A stretch of 64,000 nucleotides of DNA, from positions 17,638-81,637 of the forward strand of contig NZ_SJOJ01000025.1 of assembly GCF_004330295.1 (NCBI RefSeq), read 5' to 3'. Positions within the stretch are counted from its first letter, which is position 1, and each line of letters starts with the position of its first letter. The translations under genes and the position numbers were made by a program. Of the stretch, positions 17,036 through 26,140 are shown piece after piece. The stretch is from Rahnella victoriana (GTDB lineage: Bacteria; Pseudomonadota; Gammaproteobacteria; Enterobacterales; Enterobacteriaceae). The notes under the pieces are model-generated. The model searched no databases. It had not been told where the DNA came from and saw only the letters and a list, made by a program, of their open reading frames with translations.

Positions 17036-18010
17036 TCACAGGTCGAGGACCAGAACAGGACTTTTGGATCGCGAACAGCACAGCGTTATCTGCGTATTCT
17101 CCGCTTTCTCTGCATCCGTTAGCACGCAGTCCCGGTGGTCGGGAATACCGTCTATCACATCGGTAATACAGGAGCCGCAAATACCCTGTTCGCACGACAG
17201 CATAATATCGACCCGGGCGCTTAATAAGACTTCGGCGATGGTCTGGTCGCGGCCCACTAAATAACGTTGGCCGGTAGAACTGAGCTGAATATGAAATTCA
17301 TTTCCGGCGGTGTCATTATTCATTCCCGTATTGCTGAACCGCTCGAAAGATAATTGATTTTCCTGCCAGTGATGGGTCCGCATAATTTCCTGCAGGCGTT
17401 GAATAAATCCGTCCGGGCCGCAGGCCATTACCCGCGTATTCTCATCCGGCTGACATAAGCTCAGCGGTGTGTGATGGCGCAGGGAATCGTTTGCGCCGCT
17501 GTCATGTATAAAGACATTTTTCGCTAAGGCAGGCGCCGTTAAGCGCGGCAGAAACGCGATCTGCTCACTGTCTGAAACAGAGTAATGCAGTTCAAATTCA
17601 ATACCCTGATGTGCAATCTGTTCCGCCATTGCCAGCAGCGGCGTGATGCCAATGCCACCGGCAAAGAACAGATATTTACCGGCGTCGGGCAACGGGAAAT
17701 GATTGCGCGGAGGCGAAATGGTCAGGTTATCGCCGGGGCGGAAATGATGGTGAATATAGTGTGAGCCACCGGTCGAATTATCCGCCAGTTTTACGCAGAT
17801 TTCATAATATTCGCCGTTGCTGTTTTCACTGCAAAGTGAATATTGCCGCGGGCCGGTTTCCGGAATGAAAACGTCAATGTGCGCGCCGGGTAAATAAGGC
17901 GGTAATAACCCGTTCTGCTGCGGAACAAGCTGCAATGAAATATTCCCTGTTCCGTTTATTTCCATTGATTTTATCGTGACAGGAATGGATCCGGCATCTT
18001 TCATCGTCAT
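17036..18010 (-). CDS. Flavin/[2Fe-2S] oxidoreductase (phthalate dioxygenase reductase/VanB type)
   Basis: A 324-residue electron-transfer protein in PDR order: flavin domain with RQYSLCSE (about 55-62), NAD-binding domain with FFAGGIGITPLLAMAE (about 113-128) and a C-terminal plant-type ferredoxin with CEQGICGSC and a final Cys about 30 residues on. Such reductases pass electrons from NAD(P)H to Rieske oxygenases, but no Rieske oxygenase is in this window. It is the first gene of the leftward operon. Candidate partners are the FAD oxidase or an oxygenase encoded elsewhere. Confidence 0.87.
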   Translation of the reverse strand: MTMKDAGSIPVTIKSMEINGTGNISLQLVPQQNGLLPPYLPGAHIDVFIPETGPRQYSLCSENSNGEYYEICVKLADNSTGGSHYIHHHFRPGDNLTISPPRNHFPLPDAGKYLFFAGGIGITPLLAMAEQIAHQGIEFELHYSVSDSEQIAFLPRLTAPALAKNVFIHDSGANDSLRHHTPLSLCQPDENTRVMACGPDGFIQRLQEIMRTHHWQENQLSFERFSNTGMNNDTAGNEFHIQLSSTGQRYLVGRDQTIAEVLLSARVDIMLSCEQGICGSCITDVIDGIPDHRDCVLTDAEKAENTQITLCCSRSKSPVLVLDL

Positions 18011-18044
18011 TTACCGTATTTGCTGAATGAGGCTTTCATAAAAA

Positions 18045-18056
18045 GGGGGATCCCCC
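18045..18056. promoter_or_regulatory. 12-bp palindrome in the divergent LysR/reductase region
   Basis: GGGGGATCCCCC, a perfect palindrome 34 bp upstream of the reductase start (18010) within the 213-bp region shared with the divergent LysR gene. It may be part of the regulator's site or an mRNA hairpin. Low confidence. Confidence 0.3.
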
Positions 18057-18223
18057 GGTTTGCCGCATAACACGCTGTCTTAACGCGTATTACTGCGCAG
18101 AGTCAGCCTGATGAGCGGTGAAACGATTGTTCCCGTTGCAATGAAAGCTACGTTATTGTTATAAAACTGTTGCGTCCAGCGCTTTGATTCGCACGTCCCG
18201 TTGCATAAAAGAGAGCACTCACT

Positions 18224-19147
18224 ATGTTCGCATTCTCCCGGTTTCTGCTGTACTTCACTGAGGTTGCCCGCCAGGGATCGTTTCGTAAGGCGTCCGAAAC
18301 CCTGCACGTTGCCGCATCGTCGATTGACCGGCAGATACTGCGGGTTGAAAAAGAACTCGCCATGCCGCTGTTTGAACGGCACCCCACCGGATTGCGGCTG
18401 ACGGCGGCCGGTGAGCTGTTGCTGCATGCCGCCAGTAACTGGAAAAAGGATTTTTCGCGTGTTCTGGAACAGCTCGATGATCTGCGCGGGCTGCGGCGCG
18501 GGCATGTGCGCATTGCCACCATCGACGCCATCAACCGGCAGTTTTTCTCGTCGATGCTCAAAAAGGTGCATCTCGATTACCCGAATATCTCGTTTACCCT
18601 GACGACCATGAACAACGTGGATATCCAGCAGGCGCTGATGTCGGGCGACGCCGACTTCGGGCTGATGTTAAATCCGCAAAGTTCCCGCGAGTTGCAGGTG
18701 CGCGCCTTTGCTGAAATCGAACTGGGGATTGTGGTGCCGAAAGGGCATCCGCTCGGGGACAGAAGCGGCGTGCGTTTTAATCAGTGCATGGAGTATCCGT
18801 TTATCCTGCCCGCTGCGCCCCTGATGCTGGCCGAGCCGGTGCAGGCGCTGATGAATATCAACGGTGACATGGTTCGCGAAGTCGCGGTATCCAATAACAT
18901 CCACATGATCCGCTCGCTGATTAAAGAGCAAATGGGCATCGGCATTCTGTGCTGGCTCGACATCATGGATGAGGTGGAAAGCGACGAGTTGCAGTTTATT
19001 CCGCTGACCGATCCGCAACTGAAAACCTTCACACTCTCCCTGTGCGTTGCCCCTTCACGCCAGCTTTCACTGGCAGCTTCGATGATGCTCAAACAGCTGG
19101 AGATGTTATTCAGCCAGATCCAAACGCCGGGCCACCAGCGCCACTGA
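18224..19147 (+). CDS. LysR-family regulator of the N-heterocycle cluster
   Basis: A 307-residue LysR protein. The N-terminal winged helix (about residues 5-62) reads FLLYFTEVARQGSFRKASET and ASSIDRQILRVEKELAMPLFER; the rest is a substrate-binding-protein-like effector domain. It sits exactly between the leftward nine-gene operon and the rightward three-gene operon, the usual arrangement for a pathway activator. The co-inducer is probably the imported heterocycle or a product. Confidence 0.9.
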   Translation: MFAFSRFLLYFTEVARQGSFRKASETLHVAASSIDRQILRVEKELAMPLFERHPTGLRLTAAGELLLHAASNWKKDFSRVLEQLDDLRGLRRGHVRIATIDAINRQFFSSMLKKVHLDYPNISFTLTTMNNVDIQQALMSGDADFGLMLNPQSSRELQVRAFAEIELGIVVPKGHPLGDRSGVRFNQCMEYPFILPAAPLMLAEPVQALMNINGDMVREVAVSNNIHMIRSLIKEQMGIGILCWLDIMDEVESDELQFIPLTDPQLKTFTLSLCVAPSRQLSLAASMMLKQLEMLFSQIQTPGHQRH

Positions 19148-19409
19148 TTTGCACCGATCTGGTGCGCAGCGCTCTGTGGTGAATCAAAGGTTGCAGAGCG
19201 CGAAGACAAGATCCCCCCGCAAAGCGCAGGGGGAGCGGCTCTGCGAAGTTGGCATCCTTTTTGTATAGATAAACGTGAGTAGAAGCGGTCAGTGCAGGCA
19301 ACTGCGCGGGACATTGCTCAGCAACCATTTCGCGGTTCATTTTGAGCCGGTCAGGGGGGCTGAGCCGCATTTGCTCGTCTTCCCTCCGGCGATGATTAGG
19401 AGAGGAGCA

Positions 19410-20399
19410 ATGAAGTCAATTTCCCGCATTCCCCTGTCTTGCTGTGTGCTGAGCACGCTGATCACTGGCGCTTTCTCACTGTCGGCGCAGGCCGATGAGA
19501 AAATCGCGCTGCTGACTTCCTGGTACGCGCAGGCTGAACAGGGCGGCTATTATCAGGCGCTGGCGACGGGCATCTACAAACGTTACGGGCTGGATGTCAG
19601 CATTCAGTCCGGCGGCCCGCAGATCAACGGCATGCAGTTGCTGTTATCAAAACGTGCCGACGTGATCATCGGTTATGACCTTCAGCTGCTCGAGTCAGTG
19701 CAGCGCGGATTTCAGGCCAAAGCCATCGCCGCCCCCTTCCAGTTCGACCCGCAGGGGTTACTGACCCACGCTTCTGTCACGTCACTCGACGGCCTGAAAG
19801 ACAAAACCATTCTGGTTTCCAGCTCCGGGCAATCGACCTGGTGGCCGTGGCTTAAGGCACGTTATCAGCTCAGCGATTCTCAGGTTCGCCCGTATACCTT
19901 CAACATTCAGCCCTTTGTCGCCGACGAGAACGTGGCGCAACAGGCGTACGTCAGCTCTGAAGTTTTTCAGGCACAAAAGGCGGGCGTGAAATCGAATTTC
20001 TTCCTGTTCTCTGAGCACGGCTATCCGCCTTATGGCGGCATTCTGATCACCCGTCCTGAGCTTATCAGCGGCCGCAAAGACGCGATGGCGAAATTTGTGC
20101 AGGCGTCGATGGAAGGCTGGGTGAGTTATCTGCAAAACCCGGCGGCGGGCAACGCGCTGATCAAAAAGGATAATCCGAAGATGACGGACGACCTGCTGGC
20201 CTGGGGCGTTCAGCAAATCAAAGAGCATCACCTGATTGACGGCGGCGATGCAGCGACGCAGGGCTGGGGCACCATGACTGAAGCGCGCTGGCAGAAAACC
20301 CGTGATTTCATGGTCAGCGCCAAACTGCTGAATGCGGATACCGACTGGAAGCAGGCGTATACCACCGAATTTGTTGACCACATGCAGGTTAAACCCTGA
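19410..20399 (+). CDS. Second NMT1-type substrate-binding protein
   Basis: A 329-residue periplasmic protein paralogous to the one at 13375: after a signal peptide ending AQA|DEK it has LLTSWYAQAEQGGYYQAL and LDVSIQSGGPQINGMQLL. ATG 19410 is preceded by AGGAGAGGAGC; the 45 codons open upstream are not signal-like. No second permease or ATPase accompanies it, so it probably feeds the leftward-encoded permease/ATPase pair, widening substrate range. It starts the three-gene rightward operon. Confidence 0.87.
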   Translation: MKSISRIPLSCCVLSTLITGAFSLSAQADEKIALLTSWYAQAEQGGYYQALATGIYKRYGLDVSIQSGGPQINGMQLLLSKRADVIIGYDLQLLESVQRGFQAKAIAAPFQFDPQGLLTHASVTSLDGLKDKTILVSSSGQSTWWPWLKARYQLSDSQVRPYTFNIQPFVADENVAQQAYVSSEVFQAQKAGVKSNFFLFSEHGYPPYGGILITRPELISGRKDAMAKFVQASMEGWVSYLQNPAAGNALIKKDNPKMTDDLLAWGVQQIKEHHLIDGGDAATQGWGTMTEARWQKTRDFMVSAKLLNADTDWKQAYTTEFVDHMQVKP

Positions 20400-20410
20400 G
20401 GAGCGTTGCG

Positions 20411-21838
20411 ATGTCATCTGACTCTTTACTGATTAAAAATGCACACGCCATCCTGACCGGTTTACCGGGAGACGAAGCGCGTCATGCCGGGCCGGATATC
20501 CGCGTCCGTCACGGCGTGATCGAGGCGATGGGCACCCTGACGGCGCTGCCCGACGAGCGGCTGATTGATGCCCGCGATTGTGTGGTCTATCCGGCCTGGG
20601 TCAATACTCACCATCATTTGTTTCAGTCATTGCTCAAAGGCGAGCCGCAGGGGCTGAACCAAAGCCTGACCGCGTGGTTAAGCGCCACGCCTTATCGCTT
20701 TCGCGCCACGTTCGATGAATCCACTTTTCGTCTCGCGGTGCGTATCGGCCTGACCGAACTGCTGCGTTCGGGTTGCGCCACGGTGGCGGATCACAACTAC
20801 CTTTACTGGCCGGATATGCCTTTCGATACGTCCGACATTCTGTTCAGTGAAGGGGAAGCGCTGGGCATGCGCATTGTCTTATGCCGCGGCGGTGCGACGC
20901 AGGGGCGGGCGATTGAAAAAGATTTGCCACAGGCACTGCGTCCGGAAAACTTCGACCATTACATGACGGACATGGAACGGCTGGTCGGGCGCTATCACGA
21001 TGCGAAACCGACGTCGCTGCGCCGCGTGGTGATGGCACCGACGACATTACTGCATTCGGCACCGGGTCCGCAGCTGCGCGAAATGGCGAAACTGGCGCGC
21101 AGTTTAGGGATCCGCCTGCACAGCCATTTATCCGAAACGGTGGATTATCTCGATGCGGCACGCGCTAAGTTCGACATGACGCCGGTGCAGTTTTGCGCGG
21201 AACACGACTGGCTGGGGGACGATGTGTGGTTCGCGCATCTGGTCAAACTGCTGCCGCAGGAGATTGCGATGCTCGGACAGACACGCACCGGCATTGCGCA
21301 CTGTCCGCAAAGCAACGGGCGTCTGGGCAGCGGTATCGCCGATCTGCTGGCGCTGGAACAGGCGGGCGTGCCGGTTTCGCTGGGCGTAGACGGTGCGGCA
21401 TCCAACGAGGCGGCCGATATGCAAAGTGAAGCGCATGCCGCGTGGCTGTTCCAGCGTGCCCGAAAAGGCATGCTGGCGACACCGCGCTATGACGGTGGCA
21501 CTTTTGAAGGCGGCGGAGACGCAGCATCCATTGAAGACGTGGTGCGCTGGGGCAGTGCGGGCGGGGCGCACATCCTCGGGCTGCAACAAAGCGGCAGCGT
21601 GCAGGTCGGTATGCTGGCGGATATCGCCATTTACCGGCTGGATGACCCGCGTTATTTCGGTTTGCATGACATGGCCATCGGCCCGGTGGCCTGCGGCGGT
21701 CGTGCCTCGCTGAAGGCGCTGATGATTAACGGCCGCGTGATCGTCGAAAACGATGTTATCCCCGGTCTCGATCTGGACGCCATGCGCCATGAGGCGATGT
21801 CAGCCGTCCGTACCCTGCAACAGCGCGCTGCGCGCTAA
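20411..21838 (+). CDS. 8-oxoguanine deaminase-like amidohydrolase
   Basis: A 475-residue ATZ/TRZ-type hydrolase. NTHHHLFQSLLKG holds the HxH metal pair, LHSHLSET and WFAHLVKL give further His ligands, and LGVDGAASNEAADMQ contains the catalytic Asp with the sequence style of 8-oxoguanine deaminases. The predicted reaction is hydrolytic loss of ammonia from 8-oxoguanine or a related amino-heterocycle to give urate-like products. It starts 11 bp after the second binding protein with GAGGAG as ribosome site. Confidence 0.85.
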   Translation: MSSDSLLIKNAHAILTGLPGDEARHAGPDIRVRHGVIEAMGTLTALPDERLIDARDCVVYPAWVNTHHHLFQSLLKGEPQGLNQSLTAWLSATPYRFRATFDESTFRLAVRIGLTELLRSGCATVADHNYLYWPDMPFDTSDILFSEGEALGMRIVLCRGGATQGRAIEKDLPQALRPENFDHYMTDMERLVGRYHDAKPTSLRRVVMAPTTLLHSAPGPQLREMAKLARSLGIRLHSHLSETVDYLDAARAKFDMTPVQFCAEHDWLGDDVWFAHLVKLLPQEIAMLGQTRTGIAHCPQSNGRLGSGIADLLALEQAGVPVSLGVDGAASNEAADMQSEAHAAWLFQRARKGMLATPRYDGGTFEGGGDAASIEDVVRWGSAGGAHILGLQQSGSVQVGMLADIAIYRLDDPRYFGLHDMAIGPVACGGRASLKALMINGRVIVENDVIPGLDLDAMRHEAMSAVRTLQQRAAR

Positions 21839-21865
21839 CCCCATTGATTAAGAAGGATAAAAATA

Positions 21866-22870
21866 ATGACGCCATCACCTCAGACACAGTCCGCTCAAAC
21901 AAAAAGCTATGCATTGCAGGAACTGGAAAAAGAAGCCGGAATGGGCGCGATGGGCGAAGAGACCTTTGCCCGCGAAGTGCGCTGTATTGACCTGTCAGAT
22001 TTTGAAAACCGTAAAAGTGAGATCGCCGACGAACTCTGGCGTGCAGCCGTCGAAATCGGCTTCTTTCAGGTCAGCAATCACGGTATCGCGTTGAGCGATA
22101 TCCGTCAGGCCTTCAGCATGACCGAGGATTTCTTCTCGCTGCCCGACGCGGTAAAAGCGCAGTATCCGCTGGCGCGTAACGCCGGATGGGAGAATAAATC
22201 GCAGGTGCGCCCGTCGACCCGAACGCCGGATCAGAAAGAGTCCTACCAGATCACCCGTCCGCTGATGGACACGCTGTGGCCAGACGAGCAGGAATTGCCC
22301 GCGTTTAAAAACACCATGCTGGGCTTTGAATCGCAGTGCTGGCAGTTGGGCATGAAATTGCTTTCCTGTTTTGCGCTCAGGCTGGGCTTTCCTGAGCATT
22401 TTTTCGAACAGGCGCACAATCCTGATCAGCAAACCTATCAGAGCACACTGCGCATGCTGCATTACTATGCCACCGAACAATCGGAGCAGGGGATGTGGCG
22501 TGCGGGCGCGCATACGGATTTTGACTGCCTGACGCTGCTTTTCCAGCGTCCGGGGCAGGGCGGATTGCAGGTTTGTCCGGGTAAAGACAGCGAAAGCCAG
22601 CAGTGGACCAGCATCGAACCGCGCGAAGAGGTGATCACCTGCAATATCGGCGACATGCTGATGCGCTGGAGCGATGACCAGCTGCCGTCAAATTTCCATC
22701 GGGTGAGAAGCCCGCTGCCCGGCGAATATCAGGGGGCGCGCTACAGTCTGGCGTTTTTCTGTCAGGCCAATAAAGACGTCGAGATTTTGGGGCCACAGGC
22801 GAAGTATCCGGCCATCAGCGCCGAAGATTATCTGCAACAGCGTATTCAGGCGAATTTCGCCAAAGGGTAA
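21866..22870 (+). CDS. Isopenicillin-N-synthase-family Fe(II)/2-oxoglutarate oxygenase
   Basis: A 334-residue oxygenase of the 2OG-Fe(II) superfamily. The iron ligands are visible as HTD (about residues 215-217) and His about 278 in NFHRVRSP; the co-substrate-binding R-x-S is in ARYSLAFF. The N-terminal DIOX_N-like region (VEIGFFQVSNHGI) is typical. Relatives occur in purine catabolic clusters with 8-oxoguanine deaminase. Hydroxylation or oxidative demethylation of the heterocycle is the likely role. It closes the rightward operon, 27 bp after the deaminase and before a strong terminator. Confidence 0.86.
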   Translation: MTPSPQTQSAQTKSYALQELEKEAGMGAMGEETFAREVRCIDLSDFENRKSEIADELWRAAVEIGFFQVSNHGIALSDIRQAFSMTEDFFSLPDAVKAQYPLARNAGWENKSQVRPSTRTPDQKESYQITRPLMDTLWPDEQELPAFKNTMLGFESQCWQLGMKLLSCFALRLGFPEHFFEQAHNPDQQTYQSTLRMLHYYATEQSEQGMWRAGAHTDFDCLTLLFQRPGQGGLQVCPGKDSESQQWTSIEPREEVITCNIGDMLMRWSDDQLPSNFHRVRSPLPGEYQGARYSLAFFCQANKDVEILGPQAKYPAISAEDYLQQRIQANFAKG

Positions 22871-22885
22871 GCGGTCATAAAAAAC

Positions 22886-22921
22886 AAAAAGCCCGCTGAG
22901 TGTGCTCACGCGGGCTTTTTT
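22886..22921. terminator. Bidirectional Rho-independent terminator
   Basis: A GCCCGC...GCGGGC stem with flanking AAAAA and TTTTTT lies between the oxygenase gene (+) and the convergent YjfB-like gene (-), serving both. Confidence 0.88.
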
Positions 22922-22928
22922 GTCTCTG

Positions 22929-23117
22929 TCAGGCGGTGGTATTGATATTGCGACCGATTGCCGGATTAGCCGGTAACGCGGGGATCGCGTCAATCATGCT
23001 GGTCACTGCCGTCTGCTGACTATCCAGCGACTTTTTCAGCAGGATGTTGTTGACCTGAGTGCTGGTATCCAGGCTATTAAGGCCGGTCGCCAGCGATGCA
23101 ATTTGCGAAACATCCAT
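22929..23117 (-). CDS. YjfB-type putative motility peptide
   Basis: A 62-residue protein starting MDVSQIASLATGLNS with QVNNILLKKSLDSQQTAV, matching the small YjfB/putative motility family (conserved MDVS start, VxxxLLKKxLD core and Pro-rich end). ATG 23117 has GGAG upstream; a longer frame begins at 23213 but lacks similarity. Function is not established; relatives are seen near flagellar genes, none of which is here. Confidence 0.75.
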   Translation of the reverse strand: MDVSQIASLATGLNSLDTSTQVNNILLKKSLDSQQTAVTSMIDAIPALPANPAIGRNINTTA

Positions 23118-23339
23118 TTTGTTCTCCTGTTCGGTACAACATAAAAGGAACTGATTACGGCCCGGAAATCGCCATTGCATTGTTATCGGCATATCAGGCA
23201 ATAACTTGAGCAATAAATGCAGTTCTGCGGCAGTCGGGCGGAGGAAGGGTGCCCCTGATATAACCGCTGGCGGATTATTGACTATATTAAGCTAAGTATC
23301 TCAGGAGAAAGAATCACATCACGCGATCAGGAGCGGAAC

Positions 23340-24386
23340 ATGAAATTCATACAGGGGACTTTTTCCTGCTTTATCGCTGTCGTTTTCTTACTGGTCATCA
23401 CACCCTCATTGGCTGCTGTTAATCTGACCGGCGCGGGGGGGACTTTTCCTGCGCCGATGTATGCGAAATGGGCCGATGCTTATTTTAAAAATACCGGTAA
23501 TCGGGTGAATTATCAGGGGATTGGTTCTTCCGGCGGTATAAGACAAGTTATCGCGAAAACCATCGATTTTGGTGGCACAGATATCCCCATGAGTGAAGAA
23601 GATTTGAACAGGAATGATTTGTTTCAGTTTCCGACCCTGACAGGCGGTATCGTCGTGGTTGTTAACATTCCAGGTATCGCTTCCGGGCAGCTGATTCTGG
23701 ATGGTGAAACACTGGGAGACATCTATCTCGGTAAGATTAAAAGATGGAATGACCCCGCAATCGTCAGACTGAACCCCGGACTCAATTTGCCTGGCATCAA
23801 TATCGCGGTAGTCAGGCGTTCTGACGGTGCGGGTTCGACGTATGTATTCACCCGTTATCTGGAAAAAGTGAACAGCAGATGGAAAGCAAACGTCGGCTCT
23901 GGTGCGACAGTCAGGTGGCCAACCGGCCTCGGGGGAAAAGGGAATGACGGTGTGGCAGCATTTGTACAACGTCTGCGCGGCTCAATAGGTTATGTCGAAT
24001 ACACCTATGCGAAGCCGGGTAATATGGCATACACCAGACTGGTCAATGCGGAAGGTAAAGCGATCAGCCCGAATGAAGCCTCATTCCGGGCGGCAGGCGA
24101 CGGGGCTGACTGGAGCCAAAGTTTCTCTCAGGATCTCACTAATCAGAAAGGGGATAACGCGTGGCCGGTCACTTCTGCGACGTTCATTTTGATTCCCAAA
24201 AAGCCGAGAAATATCGCTAAGGGAAAAGAAATCCTGAGGTTTTTTGACTGGGCCTTTAAAAATGGCGATAACCTTGCGACAGAACTGGATTTTGCGGCAC
24301 TGCCTGACCCGTTAGTAGAGAAAATCCGTACCGCCTGGCAAACCAATATTAAAGACAGCAGTGGAGAACACCCTTTATATCCTTAA
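23340..24386 (+). CDS. PstS-family phosphate-binding protein (orphan)
   Basis: A 348-residue periplasmic protein with a signal peptide (ending SLAA|VNL), [27 protein letters not shown] (phosphate loop), [10 protein letters not shown] and [13 protein letters not shown], the phosphate-contact motifs of PstS. Good GGAG ribosome site. No pstC, pstA, pstB or phoU is adjacent, so it is either a second phosphate-binding protein feeding the pst importer elsewhere or a variant with another role. Confidence 0.88.
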   Translation: MKFIQGTFSCFIAVVFLLVITPSLAAVNLTGAGGTFPAPMYAKWADAYFKNTGNRVNYQGIGSSGGIRQVIAKTIDFGGTDIPMSEEDLNRNDLFQFPTLTGGIVVVVNIPGIASGQLILDGETLGDIYLGKIKRWNDPAIVRLNPGLNLPGINIAVVRRSDGAGSTYVFTRYLEKVNSRWKANVGSGATVRWPTGLGGKGNDGVAAFVQRLRGSIGYVEYTYAKPGNMAYTRLVNAEGKAISPNEASFRAAGDGADWSQSFSQDLTNQKGDNAWPVTSATFILIPKKPRNIAKGKEILRFFDWAFKNGDNLATELDFAALPDPLVEKIRTAWQTNIKDSSGEHPLYP

Positions 24387-24561
24387 GAACTGCTTCCTCA
24401 CTTTACGGTTCCGGAGCGGCCGACACACATTCTTTACTTACCAGACAGACAAATAACACCTGCGCAAAGAAGCGTTGTCGGCTTCTCAATGGCGTCTTTT
24501 GGGGATGCGTTTTTTCCGGAAAATATCCCCGTCAGGCTCGATCAGATTTTTAACTTTGACA

Positions 24562-24585
24562 GTCCGTTCTTCGCTCATAGCGGAC
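24562..24585. repeat. Dispersed palindromic repeat, copy 1
   Basis: GTCCGTT...ATAGCGGAC, 24 bp, with core TTCGCTCATA. Related copies are at 32888 and 40089. Confidence 0.6.
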
Positions 24586-24602
24586 TATGCGTCCACGTCA
24601 GG

Positions 24603-24626
24603 CTGCTTTGTGCCAACAGCGGACAT
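24603..24626. repeat. Dispersed palindromic repeat, copy 2
   Basis: GCTTTGTGCCAACAGCGGA core, 18 of 19 bases identical to the copy at 39251. Confidence 0.6.
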
Positions 24627-24838
24627 TGCTCATGGTCAGTTATACCAACCAACGAAGATCAGGTCTGTTGCATTGAAGAATTTATGTCAACATAGAAACG
24701 CCTGAATACGTATTTCCCCCCTTATCAAACTCAGCGATGATCCGTTCTCCGGAAAATCATCCGGGCAACAACGCATAAAAGTTACGTTTCGCTATTTAAC
24801 TTTGTGAATTTCATCTGCAATGTTTCTAAGGGTATTCT

Positions 24839-26017
24839 ATGCAAAATAAAAGCACTCTGCTTTTACTGGCGCTGTCTGTGGCTGTTTTCGGGGTAATCAC
24901 CACCGAAATTGCCATCATCGGCTTACTGCCAAAACTGGTTTCTCAGCTCCACGTCACGCCCACCCAGGTCGGTTTTCTGGTCAGCATCTATGCCATTATC
25001 GTGGCCGTTACCGGGCCTTTTATCACGCTGATGCTGTCTGGCTTTAACAAGAAAACGGTTCTGCTGAGCATTCTTGTCGTCTTTATTGTGTCGAACCTGA
25101 TTTATGCCACCACTGACGTGTTCAACCTGATGTTGGTGTTTCGCATTCTGCCTGCGCTGGCTCATGCCGTCTTCTTTGCCGTTGCGCTGGTTGTGGCCGC
25201 TAATTCCGTACCGAAAGAAAAAGCCGCAGGCGCTGCAGCAAAAGTGTTTGCCGGAGTGGCCATTGGGCTGGTGCTGGGTGTCCCACTCAGCTCTCTGATT
25301 GCCGAGCATTTCTCTTTATCCGCAGCGTTTTACTTTGGTGCTGCAGCGTGCGTGCTGGCCTTCCTGGGCGTCCTGTTCCTGATGCCCTCAATGCCGACCC
25401 TGCATAAGGTTTCCTTTGCCAGCCAGCTTTCCGTACTGCGGAACGGTAAGCTGTGGCTGACCATCTCAACGGTAACGTTAATTTTCGCCGCAATGTTTTC
25501 CAGCTTTAGCTATGTTGCAGATTATCTTTCACGCGTTACTCACCTGAATAACAATTACATCAGCGCCATGCTAATCCTCTTTGGTGTCTGTGGTTTTGCT
25601 GGCAACTTCGTGTTCAGCAGTTTCCTGCAAAAGAACGTAGTTAAAACCACTCTGGTTTACCCGCTGCTGTTCACCTTGCTTCTGCTTTTGGTATGGTTCT
25701 TTGGCTTTTCACCGTTGGTGATGTGCCTGCTGACCGTGTTCTGGGGCGCATTCCACTCCTCCGGCCTGGTGGTCAGTCAGACCTGGTTGATGCGTGAAGC
25801 CAGCGAAGCGCCCGAGTTTGCAAACAGCCTTTATATGTCGTTCTCCAATCTGGGAATTACCCTCGGTTCACTGACGGGCGGATGGTTTATCGCCCGCCTG
25901 GGGACGCACTCGGTGGTACTGAGCAGCGTGATCTTCACTCTGCTGGCATTTGTCAGCATTCTGATTAAACACCGCTCTGATACTAAAGCAGTACCGGTTC
26001 AGGAAGAGATGGCCTGA
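24839..26017 (+). CDS. MFS drug/metabolite exporter (DHA1, AraJ/YdhP-like)
   Basis: A 392-residue membrane protein with about twelve hydrophobic helices. ITTEIAIIGLLPKLVSQLHV at the start and the PALAHAVFFAVALVVAANSV segment are typical of the AraJ/SotB/YdhP exporters of sugars, nucleosides or drugs. A short hydrophilic tail ends the protein. It opens a cluster of flavin reductases, so it may expel a toxic substrate or product of those enzymes. Confidence 0.83.
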   Translation: MQNKSTLLLLALSVAVFGVITTEIAIIGLLPKLVSQLHVTPTQVGFLVSIYAIIVAVTGPFITLMLSGFNKKTVLLSILVVFIVSNLIYATTDVFNLMLVFRILPALAHAVFFAVALVVAANSVPKEKAAGAAAKVFAGVAIGLVLGVPLSSLIAEHFSLSAAFYFGAAACVLAFLGVLFLMPSMPTLHKVSFASQLSVLRNGKLWLTISTVTLIFAAMFSSFSYVADYLSRVTHLNNNYISAMLILFGVCGFAGNFVFSSFLQKNVVKTTLVYPLLFTLLLLLVWFFGFSPLVMCLLTVFWGAFHSSGLVVSQTWLMREASEAPEFANSLYMSFSNLGITLGSLTGGWFIARLGTHSVVLSSVIFTLLAFVSILIKHRSDTKAVPVQEEMA

Positions 26018-26061
26018 AAAAATAAAGACGGATCGCTGCTCTAAGTAGAATCTATGGAACC

Positions 26062-26095
26062 TCTGTTCGGAACAGAACGGGGGTTTTATTCCCTC
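26062..26095 (+). terminator. Possible terminator/palindrome after the MFS gene
   Basis: TCTGTTC-G-GAACAGA followed by GGGGGTTTTATT. It lies 45 bp after the MFS stop and 65 bp before the next start, so it could instead be an operator for the reductase gene. Confidence 0.4.
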
Positions 26096-26140
26096 TTTCA
26101 GCACCGCATTATGGAGTTCAGTTATTAAAAGGAGTCTGTA

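Larger units (their letters stand above)
24387..24838. other. 452-bp intergenic region with two degenerate palindromic repeats
   Basis: No credible gene. It contains a GTCCG...CGGAC repeat (24562-24585) and a second repeat unit (24603-24626), described separately. Frames open here have poor ribosome sites and no recognisable protein. The stretch just before 24839 (AAGGG then ATG) carries the ribosome site for the MFS gene. Confidence 0.5.

Noticed and set aside
19782..20417. 211-codon leftward frame opposite the second binding-protein gene
   Set aside because: Antisense shadow of a gene with clear NMT1 motifs; composition is His/Arg/Leu-rich without any recognisable domain.
21128..21790. 220-codon leftward frame opposite the 8-oxoguanine-deaminase-like gene
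   Set aside because: Shadow of a well-supported amidohydrolase; no ribosome site and no domain.
24475..24705. Short open frames in the 24387-24838 gap
   Set aside because: Weak starts, no similarity, and they run through the dispersed palindromic repeats.
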